Shown here in pieces: positions 52,956 to 62,207 of a stretch of DNA of 64,000 bases. Both the position numbers and the translations under genes were made by a program. Below the pieces are notes generated by a model, which saw nothing but the letters and a program-made list of their open reading frames with translations, did no database searches and had not been told where the DNA came from. How positions within the stretch are numbered: the first letter of the stretch is position 1; each line of letters begins with the position of its first letter. Source of the DNA: Demequina activiva (GTDB lineage: Bacteria; Actinomycetota; Actinomycetes; Actinomycetales; Demequinaceae); NCBI RefSeq assembly GCF_016862815.1, contig NZ_BONR01000001.1:372001-436000 (forward strand). The letters are read 5' to 3'.

Positions 52956-55517
52956 CTAGTCGTTGGTGTGGTCCAGGACCTCGTCCAGACGGATCTCGTG
53001 GGTGGGCGGAATCTCCTCGTTGACGTTCGTGGGCAGCGACGGCCTGATGACCGTGCCGTCCGCGCGCACCGTGCCGTGGAACTTGGTGGCGTCCGGCGCG
53101 CCGGCGATGCGCGGTCCCTGGCCGTCCAGCGGCACCGTCAGCGGCTGCAGCTGCGTGAGAGAGAAGCGGTGCCCGCGCACCTCGACGGTGAGCCCAGGGC
53201 CCTCCTCGATGGTGAACGTCATCTCGTCCTGCCGCACCGCCACGCGCACCCGGGTGCCGCGCTGAGCGATGCGGAAGGTCAGGGAGTCCCAGCCCTCAGG
53301 CAGGCGAGGATCGAACGTGGGCACATCGCCCTGGTCGCGGAACCCGCCGAACCCGTAGGCAAGGGCGGACCACACGCCGCCGGTCGACGCGACGTGGACG
53401 CCGTCCGCGGCGTTCCCGTGAAGGTCGCCCAGGTCGACGTAGAGGCTGTCCCAGAAGTAGCGCTGCGCGAGCTGGTGGTAGCCCACCTCCGCCGCGATGA
53501 TCGACTGGACCACGCCCGACAGGGTGGAGTCGCCCGTGGTGATGGGGTCGTAGTAGTCGAAGTCGGCCTTCTTCTGCTCCAGCGTGAACTCGTCGCCCTG
53601 CAGGAACAGGGCGAGCACCACATCGGCCTGCTTGAGGACCTGGAAGCGGTAGATCACCAGCGGGTGGAAGTGCAGCAGCAGCGGGCGCTTGTCCGCGGGG
53701 GTGTTCTCCAGATCCCACACCTCGCGTTCGTTGAACAGCGCGTCCTGCGGGTGGATCCCCAGCTGCTCGTCCCACAGGATCGCCATGCCGTCCGCCGCGC
53801 GCTCCCACTCGGCGATCTCCTCGTCCGTCACGCCCAGGCGCGACGTCAGCCGCGAGTACTGGTCCGGCCAGCGGTCCTGGAGCTTGCGCACGTTCTGAGC
53901 CGCGCAGCGCAGGTTGAACCGCGCCATCACGTTCGTGTACAGGTTGTCGTTGACGACGGTCGTGTACTCGTCCGGGCCGGTGACGCCGTGGATCCGGAAG
54001 GACTCGCCATCTCCCGGGATCTTGCGCCAGAAGCCCAGGTCCGCCCACATGCGCGCGGTCTGCACCAGGATGTCGATGCCCTCGCGCGCCAGGAAGTCGT
54101 CGTCGCCCGTGGCGCGCACGTACTTGTCGATCGCATACGCGATGTCCGCGTCGATGTGATACTGCGCTGTGCCCGCGGCGTAGTACGCGGAGGCCTCCTC
54201 GCCGTTGATCGTGCGCCACGGGAAGAGCGCGCCGTTCTGGGCGAGCTCGCCGGCGCGCTTCTCCGCCATGCCCAGCATCCGGTAGCGGTAGCGCAGCGCG
54301 TTGCGAGCGATCACCGGGGACGTGTACGTGAAGAACGGCAGCGCGTAGATCTCGGAGTCCCAGAAGTAGTGGCCGCCGTAGCCGGATCCCGTCACGCCCT
54401 TCGCCGCGATGCCGTGGCCGTCGCCGCGCGCAGCCGCCTGCGCGAGCTGGAAGAGGTTCCAGCGCACCGCCTGCTGCACCGCTTCGTCGCCGCCGATCTC
54501 GACGTCCGAGCGAGACCAGAAGTCCTCGAGCCACGTGCGCTGATCCTCGAACTGCGTCGAGATGCCCTCCGAGCGGACGCGATCGAGCGTGCGATTGCAG
54601 CGGTCGGCGAGCTCGCGCGGCGGCACCACCCGCGACGTGTGATAGCTGAGCACCTTGGTGAGCGTGAAGGTCTGCCCCGGCTTGGCGCGCGCTCGGAACA
54701 CCTGCTTGGCGTAGTCCTCCTCCGCCTCCGTCACCACGTCGTACTCGTCCTCGAAGTCGACCCAGTGCTCCATCGCGGCAGCCAGCGTCATGCCGGACGC
54801 CGCGCACTGGTACCCCAGCACGATGCGGTCGTCCGCAGCGTGGTGCAGGCGCGGCTCGAGCACGCGCTTCTCGAGCTTCTCCGCCTTGCGGGGGTCCGCG
54901 ATCACGTCCGGCGAGGGGTTCGCGCGGTACTCGTCCAGGCCTGCCTGGCGATTGAGCAGCTGGGAGGAGATCGCGATGGGCGCCTCCTCGTCCAGCAGGG
55001 TGACCTCGAAGGTCATCACGGCGAGGTGGCGCTGGGCGAAGGACACCATGCGCTTGGAGCGCACGCGCACCCGGTTGCCGGACGGCGTGCGCCACAGCAG
55101 GTCGCGCGACAGCACGCCGTCGCGCATGTCGAGCACGCGTGAGTAGCTCACGAGGTCCGCGATCGACAGCAGCAAGGGCTCGTCGTTGACGTAGAGCCGG
55201 ATGATCTTCGGGTCCGGCACGTTGACGATGGTCTGCCCGGTGCGCGCGAAGCCGTAGGCCTCCTCGGCGTGGAGGATCTTCCAGGTCTCATGGAAGCCGT
55301 TGATGAAGGTGCCGTGGGCGTGCGCGTCGTGGCCGTCCTCGACGTTGCCGCGCAGTCCCAGGTAGCCGTTGCCCACCGCGAACATGGTCTCCGTGACGCC
55401 CAGGTCGTCCTTCGAGAACTCGGTCTCGACCAGGCGCCACGGGTCCACCGGGAAGCGCAACCGGTCGAGGTACTCCGGCGAGCTCGTGTCGCCCAGAGGT
55501 CGCTGTGCAGCCTTCAC
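52956..55517 (-). CDS. GH65 disaccharide phosphorylase (maltose/trehalose/kojibiose type)
   Basis: 853 residues, the family length. Splits an alpha-glucoside with phosphate to beta-glucose-1-phosphate plus glucose. N-terminal beta-sandwich (FAVGNGYLGLRGN), (alpha/alpha)6 barrel with GHYFWDSEIYALPFF, catalytic acid Glu517 in GVTGPDEYTTVV, phosphate-binding segment near TTGDSTLSGVVQS, and GNAADGVHVASTGG. GTG start overlaps the upstream beta-phosphoglucomutase stop (GTGA), fixing both. Which disaccharide it uses cannot be told from motifs. Confidence 0.93.
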   Translation of the reverse strand: MKAAQRPLGDTSSPEYLDRLRFPVDPWRLVETEFSKDDLGVTETMFAVGNGYLGLRGNVEDGHDAHAHGTFINGFHETWKILHAEEAYGFARTGQTIVNVPDPKIIRLYVNDEPLLLSIADLVSYSRVLDMRDGVLSRDLLWRTPSGNRVRVRSKRMVSFAQRHLAVMTFEVTLLDEEAPIAISSQLLNRQAGLDEYRANPSPDVIADPRKAEKLEKRVLEPRLHHAADDRIVLGYQCAASGMTLAAAMEHWVDFEDEYDVVTEAEEDYAKQVFRARAKPGQTFTLTKVLSYHTSRVVPPRELADRCNRTLDRVRSEGISTQFEDQRTWLEDFWSRSDVEIGGDEAVQQAVRWNLFQLAQAAARGDGHGIAAKGVTGSGYGGHYFWDSEIYALPFFTYTSPVIARNALRYRYRMLGMAEKRAGELAQNGALFPWRTINGEEASAYYAAGTAQYHIDADIAYAIDKYVRATGDDDFLAREGIDILVQTARMWADLGFWRKIPGDGESFRIHGVTGPDEYTTVVNDNLYTNVMARFNLRCAAQNVRKLQDRWPDQYSRLTSRLGVTDEEIAEWERAADGMAILWDEQLGIHPQDALFNEREVWDLENTPADKRPLLLHFHPLVIYRFQVLKQADVVLALFLQGDEFTLEQKKADFDYYDPITTGDSTLSGVVQSIIAAEVGYHQLAQRYFWDSLYVDLGDLHGNAADGVHVASTGGVWSALAYGFGGFRDQGDVPTFDPRLPEGWDSLTFRIAQRGTRVRVAVRQDEMTFTIEEGPGLTVEVRGHRFSLTQLQPLTVPLDGQGPRIAGAPDATKFHGTVRADGTVIRPSLPTNVNEEIPPTHEIRLDEVLDHTND

Positions 55518-56266
55518 CGTGCGATCAGCTCCTCGAGGTCGTCCACCACGACGTCCGCACCGCCTGCCAGGAGCGCTGCGGCGCCCGCGCCACGGTCCAC
55601 TCCCACGGTCAGACCGAAGTCGCCCGCCGCACCCGCGGCCACGCCGGACAGCGCGTCCTCGACCACCACTGCATCGGCGTCCGCGATGCCCAGGCGACGG
55701 GCGGCGAGCTCGAACATGTCGGGGGCCGGCTTGCCCGCGACGCCCTCGTTCGCGACCACGTTGCCGTCGACGACCACCTCGAAGCGGTGGGCGATGCCGG
55801 CGGCGGCGAGCACCGCGGGGGCGTTGCGGGAGCTGGACACGACCGCCATCGCGGCGCCCAGCGACTCCAGGTGGTCGAGCAGCGCGACCGAGCCCGGGTA
55901 GGGCTCCACGCCCTCCTCGTTCAGGATCGCCTCGAACGCATCGTTCTTGGTGTTGCCGATGCCGCAGACGGTCGGGGTGCCCGCAGCGTCGGACGGGTCG
56001 CCCTCGGGAAGCGTGACCCCCCGGGAGGCCAGGCACGCGCGCACGCCGTCATAGCGGGGCTTGCCGTCGACGTAGGCGAAGTAGTCGGCATCGGTGTACT
56101 CGGGAGTGATGCCGTGCGCCGTGAAGTAGTCCGTGAACATCCGGTTCCACGCCTTCATGTGCACCTCGGCCGTGGGCGTCAGCACGCCGTCGAGGTCGAA
56201 CAGCGCAGCGGCGTAGAGCCGGCCCTCTGACTGGGGAATCTCCCAGACGTTGTCGGTGGTGGTCAC
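55514..56266 (-). CDS. pgmB: Beta-phosphoglucomutase (HAD superfamily)
   Basis: 250 residues. Isomerises beta-glucose-1-phosphate, the product of the GH65 enzyme, to glucose-6-phosphate. HAD motif I FDLDGVLTPTAEVH with nucleophile Asp and acid/base Asp, motif II VVSSSRN, and motif IV VVVEDALSGVAAG. GTG start at 56266 with GGGAGG upstream. The pair forms a complete route from an intracellular disaccharide to glycolysis. Confidence 0.92.
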   Translation of the reverse strand: MTTTDNVWEIPQSEGRLYAAALFDLDGVLTPTAEVHMKAWNRMFTDYFTAHGITPEYTDADYFAYVDGKPRYDGVRACLASRGVTLPEGDPSDAAGTPTVCGIGNTKNDAFEAILNEEGVEPYPGSVALLDHLESLGAAMAVVSSSRNAPAVLAAAGIAHRFEVVVDGNVVANEGVAGKPAPDMFELAARRLGIADADAVVVEDALSGVAAGAAGDFGLTVGVDRGAGAAALLAGGADVVVDDLEELIAR

Positions 56267-56380
56267 GCGTCCTCCCTCGTGCTGTCGACGTGGTGTGACG
56301 CAGGCACGACGGTGGGCCCGCTCCAGCACTCCCGATAGTAGTGATGGGGATGGGGGTGCTGTCCATTCCCAGGCTGTTCA

Positions 56381-56406
56381 GGCCGGCCGATGCGCAGCAG
56401 CCGGCC
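56381..56406 (-). terminator. Possible terminator hairpin after pth
   Basis: GGCCGGC (56381-56387) pairs with GCCGGCC (56400-56406) around a 12-base loop, nine bases past the pth stop. One GCCGATGC word spans the left stem and loop. Weak without a U-tract. Confidence 0.4.
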
Positions 56407-56414
56407 GCAGGCCG

Positions 56415-56987
56415 TCAGGACTTCGTGTGGAAGCGCTGCTGCGCCGCCTCCAGGCCGTCCGCGAGCACGGCCTCCACCGCATCGGCCGCCGCGTCGAGGA
56501 GGAACGGCAGCTCCTTGCGCTCGGTGGCGCCGAAGGGCTTGAGCACGAAGGCGGCAGGCTCCATGCGGCCCGGCGGGCGGCCGATGCCCACGCGCACCCG
56601 CACGTAGTCGGGCGTGCCGAGCGCCTTGGTGATGTCCTTCAAGCCGTTGTGGCCTCCGGAGCCGCCCCCGCGCTTGAGCCGCACCTCCCCGAAGGGGATG
56701 TCGAGCTCGTCGTGCAGCACGATGACCGCCTCGGGATCGACCGCGTGGTACTTCGCAAGCGAGCTCACGGGGCCACCGCTGACGTTCATGAAGCTCATGG
56801 GCGCGCCGAGCACGACGGGCTGGCCGGCCAGACGCACGGTCGCCGCGCGCGTACGGGTCTTCTTGTGCACGGACAGCGCGCCGCCGCCGCGCGAGGCGAG
56901 CTCGTCCAGCACCATCTGGCCCACGTTGTGCCGCGTCGGCGCGTACTGCTCGCCGGGGTTGCCCAGGCCGATCACCAGCGCGTTCAT
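56415..56987 (-). CDS. pth: Peptidyl-tRNA hydrolase
   Basis: 190 residues. Recycles peptidyl-tRNA released early from ribosomes. LVIGLGNPGEQYAPTRHNVGQM includes the catalytic His in RHNVG; MNVSG, VLHDELDIPFGEVRLKRGGGSGGHNGLKDI and YVRVRVGIGRPPGRM are all typical. GAGGAG precedes the ATG at 56987. Follows rplY in the conserved block. Confidence 0.96.
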   Translation of the reverse strand: MNALVIGLGNPGEQYAPTRHNVGQMVLDELASRGGGALSVHKKTRTRAATVRLAGQPVVLGAPMSFMNVSGGPVSSLAKYHAVDPEAVIVLHDELDIPFGEVRLKRGGGSGGHNGLKDITKALGTPDYVRVRVGIGRPPGRMEPAAFVLKPFGATERKELPFLLDAAADAVEAVLADGLEAAQQRFHTKS

Positions 56988-57068
56988 GGTCTCCTCCGCC
57001 CTCGCCTCACCACCGCCATAGCGAAGCGCCCGCCACCAGGGGTGACGGGCGCTTGGCATGGATACAGC

Positions 57069-57695
57069 CTAGTTGTCGTCGCCCTCGTCGGTCTCGGTGG
57101 CGTCCTCGGAGGCCGTCTCGCCCTCGGCGGCGGCAGGCTCCTCCTCGGCGGCCTGGCGCGGCACGGTGACGTGCACGACGAGCAGCTCGGGGTCGACGGC
57201 GAGCTCGGAGCCCTTCGGGAGCTCGATGTCTGCGGCGACCTTCTTGTCCCCCTCCTCCATGCCGTCGATCGACAGCGTGAGGTACTCGGGGAGGTGAGTG
57301 GCCTCGGCAAGGATCTGCAGCGAGGAGTTCTCGAGCACGTGGATGGTGCCGGGCGCGGACTCGCCCTCGAGGTGCACGGGCACGTCGACGGTGATCTTCT
57401 CGCCCTTCTTGACGGTCAGCAGGTCGATGTGGACGATGACCGGCTTGATGGGGTCGCGCTGGACGTCCTTGGCGACGGTGAGCTGCTTCTCCTCGCCCTC
57501 GATGTCGATGGTGAGCAGCGCGTTGGGGTTCTTGAGCGCCATCATCGTGTCGTGGCCCGGCAGGATGACGTGCTGGGGCTCCTCGCCGTGGCCGTAGATG
57601 ACGGCGGGGATCTGGTGGTTGGCGCGGATGCGACGGGCGTAGCCCTTGCCGAACTCGGTGCGGCGGGTGGCGGCCAGCGTGAGCTTGTCGGACAT
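57069..57695 (-). CDS. rplY: 50S ribosomal protein L25/general stress protein Ctc
   Basis: 208 residues, the long two-domain form. N-terminal 5S rRNA-binding L25 domain (LAATRRTEFGKGYARRIRANHQIPAVIYGHG), C-terminal TL5-like beta domain (VPVHLEGESAPGTIHVLENSSLQILAEATHLPEYL), and an acidic tail from about 180. AGGAGAACCTC precedes the ATG at 57695. It diverges from the DUF1206 gene across 226 bases in which I find no other gene. Confidence 0.95.
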   Translation of the reverse strand: MSDKLTLAATRRTEFGKGYARRIRANHQIPAVIYGHGEEPQHVILPGHDTMMALKNPNALLTIDIEGEEKQLTVAKDVQRDPIKPVIVHIDLLTVKKGEKITVDVPVHLEGESAPGTIHVLENSSLQILAEATHLPEYLTLSIDGMEEGDKKVAADIELPKGSELAVDPELLVVHVTVPRQAAEEEPAAAEGETASEDATETDEGDDN

Positions 57696-57921
57696 GAGGT
57701 TCTCCTGGGTTTGCGGTAGATGGAGCGGCCAGGGCAAGGCAGGCGCGTCAGACATCTGCCGCGTCGATCACGGAGCGCCCGGAGGCCTCCCTCGCCGAGG
57801 AACCCCGACAGTCTACCGGACGCCCCGCGATCGCGTCGCCCACCGTCGATATCCCTGGTGAGCGACATGCGGCCCGTGCGCCAGCGGGAATGGTGGGGAC
57901 GCGCGACGGCGTTAGGGAGGC

Positions 57922-58713
57922 ATGACAGCATCGCATTCGTCCATGAGACAGGGCTCGACCGGCGACGTGTGGGAGAAGGCCGCTCGGGCCGGCTACGCGG
58001 TCTCTGGCGCCCTCCACATCGTGCTCGGGATCCTCATCGCGCAGATCGCCTTCAGTGGCGGTGGCGAAGAGGCCAGCTCGAGCGAGGCGCTCTCCAGCCT
58101 GAGCGACAACACCTTCGGCGTCGTCGTCCTGTGGTTCGCGGTGGCGGCGTTCGCCGCGCTCGCCCTGTGGCAGCTTGCGGACGCGATCCGGCCGCATGAC
58201 GAGACGAAGGACCGCCTGAAGGCGGCCGCCAAGGCCGGCGTGTACGGCGTGCTGGCGTTCACCTCCGCGTCCATCGCGATGGGTTCGTCCAGTGGCGGCG
58301 GCGACTCGCAGGCCCAGGGCATCGTCGCGAAGATGCTGGGCTGGCCTGGCGGCCAGTTCATCGTGGGCGCGATCGGACTCGGCATCCTCGCCGCCGGCGT
58401 CTTCCACGTGGTCAAGGGCGCCAAGAAGAAGTTCATGCGGGACCTGATGGGCGTGCCCACCAAGTCCGGTCGCATGGTGCGCGGTCTGGGCACGACGGGA
58501 TACATCGCGAAGGGCATCGCCCTGGGCATCGTGGGCGTGCTGTTCGTCTACGCGGCGGTCACGGCCGACCCGGACAAGGCCGAGGGCCTCGATGGGGCCA
58601 TCAAGAGCCTCCTGGACCTCCCCGGCGGCCAGGTGATCGTGGTGCTGGTGGGGGTGGGCTTCGCCGCCTACGGCCTCTACAGCTTCGTCCGCTCCCGCTA
58701 CGCGAAGATGTGA
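57922..58713 (+). CDS. DUF1206 membrane protein
   Basis: 263 residues, six membrane helices in three two-helix repeats, each starting with a R/K-x-GY or KAGVYG element (AARAGYAVSGALHIVLG, AAAKAGVYGVLAF, GTTGYIAKGIALG). This triple repeat is the DUF1206 mark; function unknown. GGGAGG is only one base before the ATG at 57922, too close, so either the leader is very short or the ATG at 57943 is used. Four bases separate it from the PAP2 gene. Confidence 0.87.
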   Translation: MTASHSSMRQGSTGDVWEKAARAGYAVSGALHIVLGILIAQIAFSGGGEEASSSEALSSLSDNTFGVVVLWFAVAAFAALALWQLADAIRPHDETKDRLKAAAKAGVYGVLAFTSASIAMGSSSGGGDSQAQGIVAKMLGWPGGQFIVGAIGLGILAAGVFHVVKGAKKKFMRDLMGVPTKSGRMVRGLGTTGYIAKGIALGIVGVLFVYAAVTADPDKAEGLDGAIKSLLDLPGGQVIVVLVGVGFAAYGLYSFVRSRYAKM

Positions 58714-58717
58714 CGCG

Positions 58718-59467
58718 ATGATCGGACACGGACCGGGCACGACTGCCCCCTCACCCTCCCTCGTCGGCCGCTCCATGCTGCGCCGCGTCCTCCTCCCCGC
58801 GACGGTGCTGTGGATCGCGGTCGTGGGAACGGGCTTCCTCATCGTCGACGTGATCGGCCTCGATGAGCGCGCCGTCAGCGAAGCGTTCGTCGACATGCGC
58901 ACGTCCACGCTCGACTCGGTCACCGCCGTGGTGTCCGAGATGGGCAACACCCAGGTGCTGATCGCTACCTGTGTGCTGATCGTCGCCTTCATCTGGTGGC
59001 AGTCGCGCCAATGGTGGTTCGCGATGGTGCCGGCACTCGCGCTCGGAGTCGAGGCGCTGGTGTTCCTCACCTCGTCGCTCGTGGTGGGTCGCTCGCGCCC
59101 CGACGTCGACCAGCTCGACGACGCGCCGCCCACATCGAGCTTCCCGAGTGGCCACACCGGAGCGTCGACCGCGGTGTACCTGGCCTTCGCGCTGTGCGCG
59201 ACTCGCATCAAGAACACCGGCCTGCGGGTGACGGTGCAGGTGATCTGCATCATCGTGCCGCTCGGCGTGGGGGTGTCTCGCGTCTACCGCGGCATGCACC
59301 ACCCCACCGACGTGATCGCCGGATTCGCCGTCGGCGCGACCTGTGCTCTCATCGCGTGGAACTGGCTTCCCGCTCGCGACGCCGCAGAAGGCGTGATCGC
59401 CGCGACGGCGCACGACGACTCTGCAGGCGCATCGGCCGGCCCTGGCGCTGCGAGCCGCACGCGCTGA
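58718..59467 (+). CDS. PAP2-family membrane phosphatase
   Basis: 249 residues, about six membrane helices. The three phosphatase motifs are GRSRPDVDQLD (motif 1), FPSGHTGAS (motif 2, catalytic His) and SRVYRGMHHPTD (motif 3). Such enzymes dephosphorylate lipid phosphates such as undecaprenyl pyrophosphate or phosphatidic acid. Coded just after DUF1206 and convergent with prs, with 3 bases between stops. Confidence 0.9.
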   Translation: MIGHGPGTTAPSPSLVGRSMLRRVLLPATVLWIAVVGTGFLIVDVIGLDERAVSEAFVDMRTSTLDSVTAVVSEMGNTQVLIATCVLIVAFIWWQSRQWWFAMVPALALGVEALVFLTSSLVVGRSRPDVDQLDDAPPTSSFPSGHTGASTAVYLAFALCATRIKNTGLRVTVQVICIIVPLGVGVSRVYRGMHHPTDVIAGFAVGATCALIAWNWLPARDAAEGVIAATAHDDSAGASAGPGAASRTR

Positions 59468-59470
59468 GGC

Positions 59471-60451
59471 CTAGACGCCGCCCTGGAACAGGCTCGTCAC
59501 CGAGCCGTCCTCGAACACCTCGTTGACCGCACGAGCGATCAGCGGGGCGATCGACAGCACCGTGAGCTTGTCGAACTTCTTGGAGTCCTCGATCGGCAGG
59601 GTGTCCGTGATGACCACCTCGGAGATCTGAGAGTCGCGCAGGCGCTCCATCGCCGGGCCGGACAGGAGACCATGGGTCGACGCCACGATCACGTCCTTGG
59701 CGCCGTTCTCGAACAGCGCCTCCGCGGCCTGGACGATGGTTCCCCCGGTGTCGATCATGTCGTCGACCAGCACACAGGTGCGGCCCTCGACCTCGCCCAC
59801 GAGCTCGTGGACCTTGACCTGGTTCGGCACGGACGGGTCGCGGCGCTTGTGGATGATCGCGAGCGGCGCACCCAGGTGATCGGACCACTGGTCCGCGAGG
59901 CGCACCCGGCCCGCGTCCGGCGACACGATGGTGAGGTTGTCCGGAGCCACGCGCGTGCGCACGTACTGTGCGAGCAGCGGCATGGCCCACAGGTGGTCCA
60001 CCGGTCCGTCGAAGAATCCCTGGATCTGAGCCGTGTGGAGGTCGATCGACATGATGCGATCCGCCCCCGCCGTCTTGAACATGTCCGCCATGAGGCGAGC
60101 CGAGATGGGCTCGCGGCCCTTGTGCTTCTTGTCCTGACGCGCGTACCCGTAGCAGGGGATGACGGCCGTGATGCGCTTGGCGGACGCACGCTTCAGCGCG
60201 TCCACCATGATCAGCTGCTCCATGATCGCGTCGTTGATGGGAGCCGCGTGGGACTGGATCACGAAGGCATCGGCACCGCGCACGCTCTCACCGAAGCGCA
60301 CGTACAGCTCTCCGTTGGCGAACGTGTAGGCGGTCGTGGGCAGGAGCTCGATGTCGAGGTCCTTGGCCACCGCCTCGGAGAGCTCCGGGTGCGCGCGACC
60401 GCCCGCCAGCACCATCCGTCGTTCGCTCGCGTGCGAGATCAGTGCGCTCAT
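59471..60451 (-). CDS. prs: Ribose-phosphate pyrophosphokinase
   Basis: 326 residues. Makes PRPP from ribose-5-phosphate and ATP. Motifs: GGRAHPELSEAVAKDL, FANGELYVRFGESVRG, PCYGYARQDKKHKGREPISARLMADM, metal-binding SIDLHTAQIQGFFD, and the PRPP loop CVLVDDMIDTGGTI. ATG overlaps the glmU stop (ATGA): the glmU-prs pair is conserved in actinobacteria. Confidence 0.98.
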   Translation of the reverse strand: MSALISHASERRMVLAGGRAHPELSEAVAKDLDIELLPTTAYTFANGELYVRFGESVRGADAFVIQSHAAPINDAIMEQLIMVDALKRASAKRITAVIPCYGYARQDKKHKGREPISARLMADMFKTAGADRIMSIDLHTAQIQGFFDGPVDHLWAMPLLAQYVRTRVAPDNLTIVSPDAGRVRLADQWSDHLGAPLAIIHKRRDPSVPNQVKVHELVGEVEGRTCVLVDDMIDTGGTIVQAAEALFENGAKDVIVASTHGLLSGPAMERLRDSQISEVVITDTLPIEDSKKFDKLTVLSIAPLIARAVNEVFEDGSVTSLFQGGV

Positions 60452-62010
60452 GCCTCTCCCTGAGGGTCATTGGCCGTGCCGGCCGGTGGTGCTGACGATA
60501 GTGCGTCGCCGCCGTCGCCTGCCTGTGCAGCGCGATCGGCGGCCTCGGCGGATCCCGTGCCGGGCCTGCGCCGCTGCACCCATCCGTCCACGTTCTGCTG
60601 GGGGGCGTTCGAGAGCGCGAGGGCTCCGGGCGGGACGTCCCGGCGGATGATCGCGCCCGCGCCAGTGTAGGCGCCATCGCCGATGCTCACCGGCGCGATC
60701 AGCGAGTTGTCGGAGCCGATGCGCACGTGATCGCCCACGGTGGAATGGCTCTTGGACACCCCATTGAAGTTGACGAAGATGGTCGCGGCGCCGATGTTGC
60801 TGTGCTGGCCGATGGTCGCGTCGCCCACGTAGCTGAGGTGCGGGACCTTCGAGTGGGCGCCGATGGTCGCGTTCTTGGTCTCGACGAACGCGCCGATCTT
60901 GCCGTCCGCCCCCAGATGGGTCCCCGGCCGCAGGTAGGAGAAGGGCCCCACGGTCGCCCCCGCCTCGATCACGGCGCTGGTCCCGTGAGTGCGCGTCACG
61001 GTCGCCCCGGCTCCCACGCTGACGTCCGTCAGCGTCGAGTCAGGGCCCACCGTGGCCCCTCCGGCGATCTCGGTGGCGCCGTGCAGCTGGGTTCCCGGCA
61101 GCACCGTGACGTCCGCGGCGAGCGTGACGTCCGCGTCGATCCACGTGGTCGCCGGATCGACGATGGTGACGCCCTCACGCATCCAGCGCTCGAGGATGCG
61201 GTCGTTGAGGCGGCGTCCCGCCGTCGCGAGCTGGACTCGATCGTTCACGCCCTCGGTGGCGGCGGCATCGGGCGCGACGAACGGCTGGACGCGGCCTCCG
61301 TCGCCGCGCGCGATCGCGATCACGTCCGTCAGGTACATCTCGCCCTGGGCGTTGTCCTGACCCAGCTGGGCCAGAGCGCCTCGCAGCACTGTCGCGTCGA
61401 ACACGTAGATGCCGGCGTTGATCTCGGTGATCGCGAGCTGATCCGCGCTGGCGTCCTTGTGCTCAACGATCTCGACCACCTCGCCGGTGCCGGCGTCGCG
61501 GACGATGCGGCCATAGCCGGTGGGATCGTCCACCTGGGCGGTCAGCAGGGTGACCGCGGAGCCCGCGTCGTGGTGCGCGTCCATCAGCGCGCCCAGCAGC
61601 TCGCCGTCGACCAGCGGCACGTCGCCGCTGGTGACCACCACCGCGCCCGTGAGCTGGGTGTCCAGCACCGCGGAGTCGCCCACCTCGCCGTTCGCGACGC
61701 GGGCCGCCACCGCCGTCGCATCCAGCGTCGACAGTCCGCAGAACACCGCACGTCCCGTGCCGGGGATCTCGTCCTGGTCCGCCAGCAGCGCGTGCGGCGC
61801 GATGTCGCTCACGTGAGCGGCGACCTGCTCGCGCTCGTGGCGGACCACCACGACGATGCGCTGCGGGTCGAGCGAGGCGGCTGCGGCGAGGGCGTGTCCC
61901 ACGAGCGAGCGGCCGGCGAGCGGGTGCAGCACCTTGGGGGTGGCGGACTTCATCCGCGTGCCCGCGCCTGCGGCGAGGATCATCACGGCGGCGGGTCGCG
62001 TGCGGCTCAC
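60448..62010 (-). CDS. glmU: Bifunctional GlmU: GlcN-1-P acetyltransferase / GlcNAc-1-P uridylyltransferase
   Basis: 520 residues. Makes UDP-GlcNAc for peptidoglycan. N-terminal pyrophosphorylase domain begins MILAAGAGTRMKSATPKVLHPLAGRSL; the C-terminal left-handed beta-helix carries FSYLRPGTHLGADGKIGAFVETKN, HLSYVGDA and NFNGVSKSHSTVGDH. A Gly/Ala-rich tail of about 45 residues, seen in actinobacterial GlmU, ends the protein. GTG at 62010 is chosen for its GGGAG upstream and a short lead to the motif. Confidence 0.96.
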   Translation of the reverse strand: MSRTRPAAVMILAAGAGTRMKSATPKVLHPLAGRSLVGHALAAAASLDPQRIVVVVRHEREQVAAHVSDIAPHALLADQDEIPGTGRAVFCGLSTLDATAVAARVANGEVGDSAVLDTQLTGAVVVTSGDVPLVDGELLGALMDAHHDAGSAVTLLTAQVDDPTGYGRIVRDAGTGEVVEIVEHKDASADQLAITEINAGIYVFDATVLRGALAQLGQDNAQGEMYLTDVIAIARGDGGRVQPFVAPDAAATEGVNDRVQLATAGRRLNDRILERWMREGVTIVDPATTWIDADVTLAADVTVLPGTQLHGATEIAGGATVGPDSTLTDVSVGAGATVTRTHGTSAVIEAGATVGPFSYLRPGTHLGADGKIGAFVETKNATIGAHSKVPHLSYVGDATIGQHSNIGAATIFVNFNGVSKSHSTVGDHVRIGSDNSLIAPVSIGDGAYTGAGAIIRRDVPPGALALSNAPQQNVDGWVQRRRPGTGSAEAADRAAQAGDGGDALSSAPPAGTANDPQGEA

Positions 62011-62207
62011 CGGGCTCCCTTCTGCTGCCCCAGAGGGCTCGATCAGGTTCGGAGACCACTTTACCTGCGCGTCACCTAGCCGGGCGCCCGCCGCCTGCCT
62101 CGCTCCTGACACGACTTCGTCACAGTCTGGCATCGGCCGAGACTGCGGCAAGGCGCCTGCGGTAGCGTCGAATGACAGCACGCCACGATCGATTCCGGGG
62201 GATGTCG

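Noticed and set aside
62020-62075. TPP-riboswitch-like AACCTGATC string upstream of glmU
   Set aside because: The other conserved TPP helices are absent, and glmU has no link to thiamine.
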